Shown here in pieces: positions 1-5,429 of a DNA stretch of 6,679 nt (positions are counted from its first letter, which is position 1; each line of letters starts with the position of its first letter). Below the pieces are notes generated by a model, which ran no database searches, was not told where the DNA came from, and saw only the letters and a list, made by a program, of their open reading frames with translations. The DNA comes from Thermodesulfatator atlanticus. Lineage in GTDB: Bacteria > Desulfobacterota > Thermodesulfobacteria > Thermodesulfobacteriales > Thermodesulfatatoraceae. The stretch lies in assembly GCA_011321895.1 (NCBI GenBank), contig DROK01000255.1, positions 1 to 6,679 on the forward strand. Reading direction: 5' to 3'. A program made the position numbers and the translations under genes.

Positions 1-459
1 GTACTCAGGAAATTTCTCCACGGAAAAATAGACGTCCCCTTCGGCCACGTAAGCATACCCCTTTTGGATCAGCCGTTCGATGAGGGCGATGATCTGGGGA
101 ATATGCTCGGTGGCCCGGGGCTCATAGGTGGGACGCAGCACCTTTAAGGCCTTCATGTCTTCGTCATAGGAACGGATATACCGCTCCGCCAGCTCTTGGG
201 TGGTCACCCCCTCTTCCTGGGCCCGCCGGATAATCTTGTCGTCGATATCGGTATAGTTACGTACGTAAACCACTTCGTAACCCACGAAACGCAGGAACCG
301 GTAAAGCACGTCAAAGACCACGGCGGCCCGGGCGTGACCAAGGTGTGATTCATCGTAAGCCGTAATCCCGCAGACGTACATCGTCACTTTGGGGGGTGCT
401 AAGGGGACAAAGGGGACCTTCTGGCGCACCAGGGTGTTATAAAAACGGATTTCCTTCAT
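1..459 (-). CDS. cysS: Cysteinyl-tRNA synthetase, N-terminal part (cut by window edge)
   Basis: This cytoplasmic class I aminoacyl-tRNA synthetase charges tRNA-Cys with cysteine using ATP. Only the first 153 codons lie in the window; the family is usually about 460-490 residues, so roughly the last two thirds are missing beyond position 1. What is visible is the start of the Rossmann catalytic domain. It includes [10 protein letters not shown] (27-36), whose Cys30 is the expected first zinc ligand that selects cysteine, and the class I signature HLGH at 39-42. It also has [12 protein letters not shown] (69-80) and PRATEHI (114-120), both typical of the family. ATG at 459 is the start: the reading frame upstream hits TAA 9 nt before it. 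No good Shine-Dalgarno precedes it, only AGGG 2 nt away. It lies 64 nt downstream of the FBP aldolase/phosphatase stop on the same strand. Identification is secure. Confidence 0.97.
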   Translation of the reverse strand, partial: MKEIRFYNTLVRQKVPFVPLAPPKVTMYVCGITAYDESHLGHARAAVVFDVLYRFLRFVGYEVVYVRNYTDIDDKIIRRAQEEGVTTQELAERYIRSYDEDMKALKVLRPTYEPRATEHIPQIIALIERLIQKGYAYVAEGDVYFSVEKFPEY

Positions 460-500
460 GACCCTGGTTTATACCAGCCTAAAGGAGGGGGAGCAAGGAA
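460..500 (-). promoter_or_regulatory. Candidate cysS promoter giving a leaderless or near-leaderless mRNA
   Basis: Reading the minus strand, TTGCTC (496-491) and TATAAA (473-468) are separated by exactly 17 nt and resemble sigma-70 -35 and -10 boxes (3/6 and 5/6 matches). Transcription would begin near 462-459, at or just before the cysS ATG at 459. That fits the lack of a real Shine-Dalgarno. The -10 box lies inside a small inverted repeat, CTGGT-TTAT-ACCAG (464-477 on the plus strand). This is inference from sequence match only. The alternative is read-through from the upstream gene. Confidence 0.45.
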
Positions 501-518
501 CGGGGGCCAAGGCCCCCG
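501..518 (-). terminator. G+C-rich hairpin after the FBP aldolase/phosphatase gene
   Basis: A perfect 8-bp inverted repeat, CGGGGGCC-AA-GGCCCCCG, begins 5 nt past the FBP aldolase/phosphatase stop codon; a folded stem would be about 7 bp with a 4-nt loop. On the minus strand the following bases (TTCCTTGCTCCC) are pyrimidine-rich but not a true U-tract. The better U-tract (TCTTTTATT, 520-528) follows it on the plus strand. It may be a weak or two-way terminator, or a 3'-end-stabilising stem, separating this gene from cysS. Confidence 0.45.
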
Positions 519-523
519 GTCTT

Positions 524-1669
524 TTATTCGGCGATCTCTCCTTCGCCGCTTCCCGGGGCCTTGGCCTGGGGTTCGCCTACGTCTACAAAACGGTCCTTGA
601 GCTTTTCAAGCACCTTGGGAAGGGTGGTGTATTCCATCTCTTCCGGAGGCAGACGGTGTGGTTCAAAGATACCCTGCCGCCTGAGCTGATTGGCCAAAAT
701 GGCGCAACGGTTGCGGGCGTCGTCAAAGGCCGGATCATCGAAGAGATCGTTGGGCCCGATGAGTTTGCCGTCACAGAGCTGGTAACCCGCCGCAATCACC
801 CGGGGCGGGCCGTCAAAACGGGTGGGTTTGGCGTTTTTAAAGGAGACGGGCATCAGGGGTCCGGTATGGGAACCGCGCATCCATCCTTCCACCAGCCAGG
901 GGCGGGCAAAGGGCTCAAGGACTTCTCCTACCGCAGGGAACCCGCTCTGGGCCCTCACGATGAGGACCGGGTCGTCTTTGCCTACGTACCGGCCGGCCAT
1001 GAGAGAAAGCTTCTGCGTGGAAGCCACCGCCGCAATCTCACCGTCCCGATTCCGGTAGACGGCTCTTACAACGTAGCGGCTGGTAGCCCCGATAAAGACC
1101 AGGAGGTCGTAAAGTTCCCGGGGGGTTTCAAGCTTTACGACCTTGCCGGAATAAACGTCCATCACCTCGAAGGAAAAGCCATCGTGCATGGAAGGGTCAA
1201 TGACCAGCCCCGCGGTGTTCATGGGGTCGGCAAACATTTCGTAGAGGGGAAGGTTCCAGGCGCTGGGAGAGGTCTTGTCGGCAAAAAAGACGATGATGGG
1301 CTCACTCTTCCGCTCTTCAAACTCCATCTCAGCCACTCCGGGGCCCATGCCCTTTACGTTCCCAGAGAAGGCGTCGGCAAGGAGGTCCTGTCCTGCGCCG
1401 TAAAGCTTAAGCTTCTTAGCCACTTCGGTGCCCGCTACAAAGGCGTCCCAGGCAAGTTTGTGCACCTCTTCGTTGTCTTTGCCTTTGGTGTGAGTCATGA
1501 CGATGGCGATATCGTCCCCACAGGTAATGACCGAGGCGTCCAGCAGAAGCCCTTTCTCACAGCCAGCTTGGGCGTATTCTTTTACTTTGGCTACTACTTC
1601 CGGGTGGGTACAGGAATGCCCTACGTAGCCCCCGATATCCGCCTTAATTACCGAGACCGTTATTTTCAT
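524..1669 (-). CDS. fbp: Fructose-1,6-bisphosphate aldolase/phosphatase (bifunctional, type V FBPase)
   Basis: This enzyme condenses dihydroxyacetone phosphate with glyceraldehyde-3-phosphate and then dephosphorylates the product to fructose-6-phosphate. One remodelling active site does both, making gluconeogenesis one-directional. The family is known from archaea and deep-branching, mostly thermophilic bacteria. The protein is 381 aa, normal length. The expected residues are all present: Mg-binding Asp11, His18, Asp52, Asp53, Gln94 and Asp131; Tyr228; the Schiff-base Lys231 in YVGKDD followed by Asp232 and Asp233; and C-terminal Tyr347. The last ~20 residues are a Gly/Glu/Ala-rich tail. I chose ATG at 1669 because AGGAGG (1680-1675) sits 5 nt before it. 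An in-frame GTG at 1675 overlaps that ribosome site and would add only Met-Cys. Starting at 1669 also makes Asp11/His18/Asp52/Asp53 match the published archaeal numbering. The promoter should lie in the divergent region at 1670-1802. Confidence 0.96.
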   Translation of the reverse strand: MKITVSVIKADIGGYVGHSCTHPEVVAKVKEYAQAGCEKGLLLDASVITCGDDIAIVMTHTKGKDNEEVHKLAWDAFVAGTEVAKKLKLYGAGQDLLADAFSGNVKGMGPGVAEMEFEERKSEPIIVFFADKTSPSAWNLPLYEMFADPMNTAGLVIDPSMHDGFSFEVMDVYSGKVVKLETPRELYDLLVFIGATSRYVVRAVYRNRDGEIAAVASTQKLSLMAGRYVGKDDPVLIVRAQSGFPAVGEVLEPFARPWLVEGWMRGSHTGPLMPVSFKNAKPTRFDGPPRVIAAGYQLCDGKLIGPNDLFDDPAFDDARNRCAILANQLRRQGIFEPHRLPPEEMEYTTLPKVLEKLKDRFVDVGEPQAKAPGSGEGEIAE

Positions 1670-1802
1670 ACACACCTCCTCTGCTTATTTTCTAATGACA
1701 GAGATAATTACAGGCCCGCTGGGGGGCAAGGGGGCAGAAGAAAAAAACCGACATTTTTCGCCACCCGGTTATAATGACAAAAAGCCAAAAGGAGGGAAGG
1801 TG
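1670..1802. promoter_or_regulatory. Divergent intergenic region between fbp and the moaE-rng operon
   Basis: This 133-bp gap carries the control sites for two opposite transcripts. The fbp side has a perfect AGGAGG ribosome site (1680-1675) but only a weak promoter match: TTGCCC (1729-1724), 17 nt, then TATCTC (1706-1701). The moaE side has a strong -10 and the ribosome site AGGAGG (1790-1795), 7 nt before ATG 1803. TAATGACA occurs twice, at 1693-1700 and 1772-1779. Between the promoters are two G-runs of six and five (1721-1726, 1730-1734). I see no further gene here. Confidence 0.6.
1748..1775 (+). promoter_or_regulatory. Sigma-70-type promoter of the moaE-rng-fhlB operon
   Basis: CCGACA (1748-1753) matches the -35 consensus at 4 of 6 positions. 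After a 16-nt spacer comes a perfect TATAAT -10 box (1770-1775). Transcription would start near 1782, giving a leader of about 20 nt that contains the AGGAGG ribosome site at 1790-1795. This is the clearest promoter in the window. It is a consensus match only, with no experimental support. Confidence 0.65.
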
Positions 1803-2189
1803 ATGCCGGTGGTAAGGACGGAACAGGAAATGCCAAGCGTGGACACCCTTATAAACGAGGTCATTCAGAAAACCGGAGGCCAGATCGGCATGATTTTGAC
1901 CCACGTGGGGGTGGTACGGGCCAGCAGTCGCAACGGCACCCCGGTAAGAGGGGTACGGATACGTGTAAACGAAGACAAATTGAACGAAATCCTGGCGCAA
2001 GCCCGGGCCCAGGAAGGGATATTTGCCGTCAAAGCCTTTGTGCGTGAAGGGGAACTTAAGGTGGGAGACAAGGTCATGGTCTTGCTCGTGGCCGGTGACT
2101 TTCGCGAAAACGTGTTCCGGACCCTTAGGGAGACCCTTGACCAGATCAAGGCGCAGGTAACCACCAAAGAAGAAATTCCGGAGGGATAA
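1803..2189 (+). CDS. moaE: MoaE-like molybdopterin synthase catalytic subunit (short form)
   Basis: MoaE with MoaD puts two sulfurs on precursor Z (cyclic pyranopterin monophosphate) to make molybdopterin for Mo/W enzymes. This 128-aa protein resembles the reduced MoaE proteins I know from Desulfobacterota. Aligned by eye to E. coli MoaE (150 aa), it keeps Arg39 (GVVR), the GEL..GD segment (83-89), Arg101 (GDFREN, matching Arg104), and two C-terminal lysines, Lys116 and Lys122. These correspond to catalytic Lys119 and Lys126, but spaced 6 apart rather than 7. It lacks the central EHYPGM-type segment and the E. coli C-terminal extension. The start is ATG 1803, with AGGAGG 7 nt upstream; GTG at 1800 is closer to the ribosome site than ideal. 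Its stop overlaps the rng ATG by 1 nt (TAATG), so the two are translationally coupled. No other Moco gene is visible. The fold assignment is fairly secure; activity with a MoaD is inferred. Confidence 0.8.
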   Translation: MPVVRTEQEMPSVDTLINEVIQKTGGQIGMILTHVGVVRASSRNGTPVRGVRIRVNEDKLNEILAQARAQEGIFAVKAFVREGELKVGDKVMVLLVAGDFRENVFRTLRETLDQIKAQVTTKEEIPEG

Positions 2190-3817
2190 TGCCCCGCAAA
2201 AAAACTGCCAAAAGCGAGAAGGTAATCCTGATCAACGCCGACCAGCCAGAGGAAATCAGGGTGGCCCTGGTGGAGGACGGGCGTCTTGAAGCCTTTGACG
2301 TGGAAACCATTGTGCGGGAACACACCAAAGGCAATATCTACAAGGGCCGTATCGTCAACATCGAACCCAGTCTGCAGGCGGTCTTTGTGGACGTCGGCCT
2401 TAGTCGTAACGGTTACCTGCCTTTCAAAGAGATCCATCCCGAATATTACGGGTATGCCGAGGCGGTGGACCGCAGCGGGCGCTCCAAGCTGCCGGAACTT
2501 TTGGAACCTGGACAGGAATTACTGGTCCAAATCGTCAAAGAAGAGACCCCGACCAAAGGGGCAAGTCTCACCACCTATCTCACCCTTCCCGGCCGCTACG
2601 TGGTGTTAATGCCCGGCAACCCCACCCAGGGGGTCTCAAAGAAAGTCACCGACGAGGCCAAGAGGAAGCGTCTCAAAGACATCCTCCTGGGGCTTAAGCT
2701 ACCTGAAGGAGTAGGGGTCATCATGCGCACCGCCGCGGCTGAAGCTCCCAAGAAGAACATCCTTGCCGATTTTCGTTACCTGGTAAGACTCTGGAACGAG
2801 ATCAAGGCCAAGGCCGCCGCCCTCAAGGCCCCGGCCCTCCTTTACAAAGACCAGGACGTTATCGTCCGCTTTCTAAGGGAACACCTGGCCTCGGACGTAA
2901 AAGAAATCCTGGTGGATACCCGGGAGGCCCTGGAAAGCGTCAAGAACTTTTTAAAACTCGTGGCCCCGAGGCAGGTACGTTTGCTCAGGTTATTTCAGGA
3001 AGAAAAACCCATCTTTTCCCTCTTCAACCTGGAGGAACAGATCGAAAACGTTTTCAAACCCGTGGTGCCGTTGCCTTCCGGTGGCACCCTTTACATCGAG
3101 CCCACCGAAGCCCTGGTAGCCATTGACGTAAATTCCGGCAAGTGCGTGCGGGAAAAAGACCTGGAGGAGACCTCCTTTCGCACCAACCTTGAAGCCGCAG
3201 AAGAAATCGCCCGGCAACTACGCCTAAGGGACCTGGGGGGCCTCATCGTGGTGGATTTCATCGCCATGAAACAGCCCAAACACCGCAGCCAGGTAGAGAG
3301 ACGCCTGCGTGAATCCCTCAAAAAAGACCGGGCCAAAATCACCATGACCCGGTTCAGCAAATTGGGGCTCATAGAAATCGCCCGCCAGAAACTCCAAGCC
3401 CCCCTTCAATGGGGTAGTTATCGGCCCTGCCCCTGCTGTCGGGGGCTTGGGCAAATACGGACGGTGGAAGTGCTGGCCACCGCCCTTTTGCGGCGGATAA
3501 AGAGCAAGCTGGCGGGAAAAAAGCTCCTCCGCCTAAAGGCCAAAGTGGCCCCGGAGCTTGCCTCCTACGTGTTGAACTACAAGCGCCGTGACCTTTTTGC
3601 CCTGGAAGAATATTACGAGACGAGCATCATCATCGAACCGGTCCCCGGACTTCCCCCCGAAGAGACCTCCTTTGAAGAACAGATGCGCCCCAGGGAGCTT
3701 AAACCCGAGGCGGCAGAAGAATCGATAAACAAAGAAGAGGCGGGAGCCAAATTAAAGGAGGCCAGAGGGAAACGTGGCAAAAGCCGACCGGGAAACGAAA
3801 AAGGCCGTAGCGCTTAA
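2189..3817 (+). CDS. rng: Ribonuclease G/E
   Basis: This endoribonuclease cuts single-stranded A/U-rich RNA and prefers a 5'-monophosphate; it processes rRNA and starts mRNA decay. It is 542 aa, the size of RNase G or the RNase E catalytic half, without a long degradosome scaffold. Domains: N-terminal segment, S1 RNA-binding domain (about 45-130, GNIYKGRIVNIEPSLQAVFV), 5'-sensor with Arg180-Thr181 (matching E. coli Arg169-Thr170), then the DNase I-like catalytic domain. Metal-binding Asp313 and Asn315 (AIDVNSG) and Asp356 (VVDFIAM) match E. coli Asp303, Asn305 and Asp346. Zn-link cysteines are Cys414 and Cys417 (CPCC), which tie two subunits together. Oddity: the usual DFID reads DFIA (Ala359). 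The last ~40 residues are a Lys/Glu/Arg-rich tail. Start ATG 2189 is preceded by GGAGG (2180-2184) and overlaps the moaE stop by 1 nt; the 3' end overlaps the next gene by 44 nt. Confidence 0.96.
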   Translation: MPRKKTAKSEKVILINADQPEEIRVALVEDGRLEAFDVETIVREHTKGNIYKGRIVNIEPSLQAVFVDVGLSRNGYLPFKEIHPEYYGYAEAVDRSGRSKLPELLEPGQELLVQIVKEETPTKGASLTTYLTLPGRYVVLMPGNPTQGVSKKVTDEAKRKRLKDILLGLKLPEGVGVIMRTAAAEAPKKNILADFRYLVRLWNEIKAKAAALKAPALLYKDQDVIVRFLREHLASDVKEILVDTREALESVKNFLKLVAPRQVRLLRLFQEEKPIFSLFNLEEQIENVFKPVVPLPSGGTLYIEPTEALVAIDVNSGKCVREKDLEETSFRTNLEAAEEIARQLRLRDLGGLIVVDFIAMKQPKHRSQVERRLRESLKKDRAKITMTRFSKLGLIEIARQKLQAPLQWGSYRPCPCCRGLGQIRTVEVLATALLRRIKSKLAGKKLLRLKAKVAPELASYVLNYKRRDLFALEEYYETSIIIEPVPGLPPEETSFEEQMRPRELKPEAAEESINKEEAGAKLKEARGKRGKSRPGNEKGRSA

Positions 3818-4046
3818 GTATGATCCCGACAAGGATGAGGCCCCCAAGGTGGTCGCCAAGGGGAAGGGGCTTTTGGCGGAACGCATCATCGCCCTGGCCC
3901 AGGAGGCCGGCATCCCCATAAAAGAAGACACCGAACTGGTCCAGGCCCTTTTTAAGCTTGAGCTAGAACGGGAAATACCACCAGAACTATACGAAGCGGT
4001 GGCGGTGGTCTTGGCCTGGGCCTGGCGCCTTAACCATAAACTCTAA
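3774..4046 (+). CDS. fhlB: FlhB C-terminal-domain protein (FhlB type, EscU/YscU/HrcU family)
   Basis: This 90-residue soluble protein corresponds to the cytoplasmic tail (FlhB-CC) of FlhB, the switch protein of the flagellar type III export gate. Residues 9-88 match that tail: KKAVALKYDPDK, then APKVVAKGKGLLAERI, IPIKEDTELVQALF, and EIPPELYEAVAVVLAW. It lacks the membrane domain and the NPTH self-cleavage motif that precedes the YAVALRYD-type strand in full FlhB. Stand-alone versions occur in many flagellated bacteria and can partly replace the cleaved FlhB tail; that role is inferred here. The start is GTG 3774, with AGAGGG 4 nt upstream and AGGAGG (3756-3761) 12 nt upstream. The first 44 nt are shared with the end of rng in another frame, so expression is probably coupled to rng. 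Its TAA overlaps the stop of the opposing HDOD gene. No other flagellar gene is in the window. Confidence 0.88.
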   Translation: MAKADRETKKAVALKYDPDKDEAPKVVAKGKGLLAERIIALAQEAGIPIKEDTELVQALFKLELEREIPPELYEAVAVVLAWAWRLNHKL

Positions 4047-4897
4047 TGGGCCTTTGAGAGGAGATTCTCTTTGAGGTTTTGGTAACGTTTGAAGCCCTCG
4101 GTGATTACGCTAAAGAGCTCCCGGTCTTTAAGCCCCACCACCTTTAAGAGTTTGGGAGGGACCCGGTAAGAGAGCCCGTCCGCCCCCATGCCTATTCCCA
4201 GCAGATTGGTGAGCATGTTAGAGAGGGCCACGATGGCAGCGGCCTGATTCTGCACCATCCAGTCTTCATCGTGGTGGGCCCGGACGGCGAAGATGGTCTC
4301 CTGAGGAAAGCCCCAGCGCCTCAAAAGCTCTGCCCCTATCACCGCGTGGTCTGTCCCGAGTACCATGATTTCGGCTTCCATAAAGGTAAGCCCTTCGTCT
4401 TTTACCAGCTCCCGGATCACTTCGAGTTCTCCGCCCACGAAAAGGTCAAGTACCAGCTTGCCGATGTCGTGCAGGAGGGCCGCGGTAAAGACGTGGTCCG
4501 GGTTTTTGATCTTTACTTTTTCGGCGATTAATTCGGCAAAGACCCCGCTTCCCAGCGAATGTAACCAGACCTCGTAAGGAGAAAGCCCGTAGCCGTGAAG
4601 GGCCCGGTTCAGGTATTGCCCGGCACAGGCCGCTACCAGAAAGAAACGGATCTGATTGAGCCCAAGGAGGGCAAAGGCCTGGGCCAGGGATTCCACCTTG
4701 CGCCGCAGCCCGATATAGGCCGAATTGACCAGCTTTAAAAAGTTGGCGGTAATGGTGGCGTCGTACCTGATAACTTTGGCCAGATCCTGAAAATTGACGT
4801 TTTCGTCCTCAAGCATACGCAACGCCCGGAAGGCCGTCTCCGGAAAATTGGGCACGGTATTGAGTTCTTCAAAGACGTATTCCAGAACTTTTACCAC
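4043..4897 (-). CDS. HDOD-domain signalling protein
   Basis: This 284-aa protein is a single HDOD domain (Pfam HDOD, an HD-superfamily relative) with no obvious second domain, signal peptide or membrane segment. HDOD proteins act in signalling, chemotaxis, motility and cell-cycle control, mostly with unknown biochemistry. Residues 1-90 show the typical opening (ELNTVPNFPETAFRAL, VIRYDATITANFLKLVNSA). The HD-type metal-site pattern looks complete: His113, HDIGK at 143-147, His184 in GTDHAVIGAELL, and His208-His209. The start is GTG 4897; it overlaps the upstream CheD-like stop by 7 nt, with GAGGAA about 10 nt before it as a ribosome site. This implies co-translation with the CheD-like gene. 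The TAG stop overlaps the fhlB stop from the other strand. Family assignment is secure; the specific role is unknown. The CheD-like partner suggests a chemotaxis or surface-motility job. Confidence 0.93.
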   Translation of the reverse strand: MVKVLEYVFEELNTVPNFPETAFRALRMLEDENVNFQDLAKVIRYDATITANFLKLVNSAYIGLRRKVESLAQAFALLGLNQIRFFLVAACAGQYLNRALHGYGLSPYEVWLHSLGSGVFAELIAEKVKIKNPDHVFTAALLHDIGKLVLDLFVGGELEVIRELVKDEGLTFMEAEIMVLGTDHAVIGAELLRRWGFPQETIFAVRAHHDEDWMVQNQAAAIVALSNMLTNLLGIGMGADGLSYRVPPKLLKVVGLKDRELFSVITEGFKRYQNLKENLLSKAH

Positions 4898-5367
4898 TTT
4901 TCTTCCTCTTCCCCAGAAATTTTTACGCTTACAGAGGCCTCCTGCGGATTTAAGACCATACGGCAGGGAAAGGGCCGGCCGCAGGCCTCTCTGGCCAGCT
5001 TAAAGCCACGGTCTTTGAGCAGCTTGCGAATCATGGAGGCGTTAAGCCCTCCCAGGTCAAAGACCGTGGGAGCTTCCAAAAACCGGGCCCCTCCGGCGGC
5101 GTAAAAGGAGAGATTCTCTCTTTTGGCCCCGGCCTCTTCCAGGGCCGCTAAAAATTCGTCAATCCCTTCGCTGGCAAAGAAGGTAGTGGGGACTCCTCCC
5201 ACCTTCGGGGCCAGAATCCTTTCCGCCGGCAGGACAAAGACCCATAGCCCAAAGACCTTCTCCTCCCGGTCTACCGCCGCCAGGGCCACACAGGCCCCGA
5301 GGGTTTCTGTCTCGAGGATCTCTTTTGGTTCTTTAAGAATAAGGAAGCGTCCCTTTTCTACTCTCAT
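4891..5367 (-). CDS. cheD: CheD-like protein, catalytic His replaced
   Basis: CheD deamidates glutamines on chemoreceptors and partners the phosphatase CheC. This 158-aa protein matches Thermotoga maritima CheD (157 aa, recalled sequence) along its length. It has TETLGACVALA (20-30), GLWVFVLP (40-47), a helix EFLAALEEAGAK, AAGGARFLEAP, GLNASMIRKLLKDRGFKL, and a final VSVKI strand. By eye, T. maritima catalytic Thr21 and Cys27 correspond to Thr20 and Cys26, but catalytic His44 falls on Val43. The conserved Y-A-D stretch and the GG before the last strands are also altered. It is therefore either an inactive CheC-binding or receptor-binding protein, or uses another base. I chose ATG 5367: it gives family length and has GGGAA 6 nt upstream. 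A TTG at 5418 in frame would add 17 residues with no family match. The stop overlaps the HDOD start by 7 nt. It follows hom by 62 nt on the same strand. The Cys-bearing motif makes CheD much the likeliest family. Confidence 0.75.
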   Translation of the reverse strand: MRVEKGRFLILKEPKEILETETLGACVALAAVDREEKVFGLWVFVLPAERILAPKVGGVPTTFFASEGIDEFLAALEEAGAKRENLSFYAAGGARFLEAPTVFDLGGLNASMIRKLLKDRGFKLAREACGRPFPCRMVLNPQEASVSVKISGEEEEKW

Positions 5368-5429
5368 CTGATTTTCCCAAAAGTTTCTTGCTTTTGTTAA
5401 TATCGGAACGCTTCCCAAAAACCTAAACG
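5368..5429 (-). promoter_or_regulatory. hom to CheD-like gap with a 9-bp direct repeat
   Basis: This 62-nt gap separates the hom stop from the CheD-like start. TTTTGGGAA occurs twice on the minus strand, at 5420-5412 and 5382-5374, 38 nt apart; the second copy supplies the weak GGGAA ribosome site. A poor promoter match (TTTAGG 5427-5422, 17 nt, GATATT 5404-5399) lies between hom and the start. No terminator-like hairpin is present, so read-through from hom is possible. Confidence 0.3.

Noticed and set aside
1670..1675. GTG start for FBP aldolase/phosphatase at 1675
   Set aside because: The codon overlaps the AGGAGG ribosome site; ATG 1669 has correct spacing and family numbering.
1711..1735. 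G-rich block between the divergent promoters as a G-quadruplex
   Set aside because: Only two separate G-runs (six and five) are present, so a standard four-run quadruplex is not supported; simple base skew is likelier.
458..1774. Long plus-strand open frame (438 codons) opposite fbp and the start of cysS
   Set aside because: It lies antisense to a gene with every catalytic residue conserved, its translation resembles no family I know, and it has no ribosome site. It is a shadow frame of GC-rich coding DNA.
1695..1802. Upstream in-frame extension of the MoaE-like gene (36 codons)
   Set aside because: It would run through the TATAAT promoter and the AGGAGG site, and the extra residues do not fit MoaE.
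4057..4070. Small inverted repeat AGAG-GAGATT-CTCT as a terminator for fhlB
   Set aside because: Only a 4-bp A/G stem inside the HDOD coding region, with an interrupted T-tract; too weak to call.
5368..5418. TTG start extending the CheD-like protein by 17 residues
   Set aside because: No ribosome site, and the residues lie outside the family's length; ATG 5367 fits the T. maritima length.
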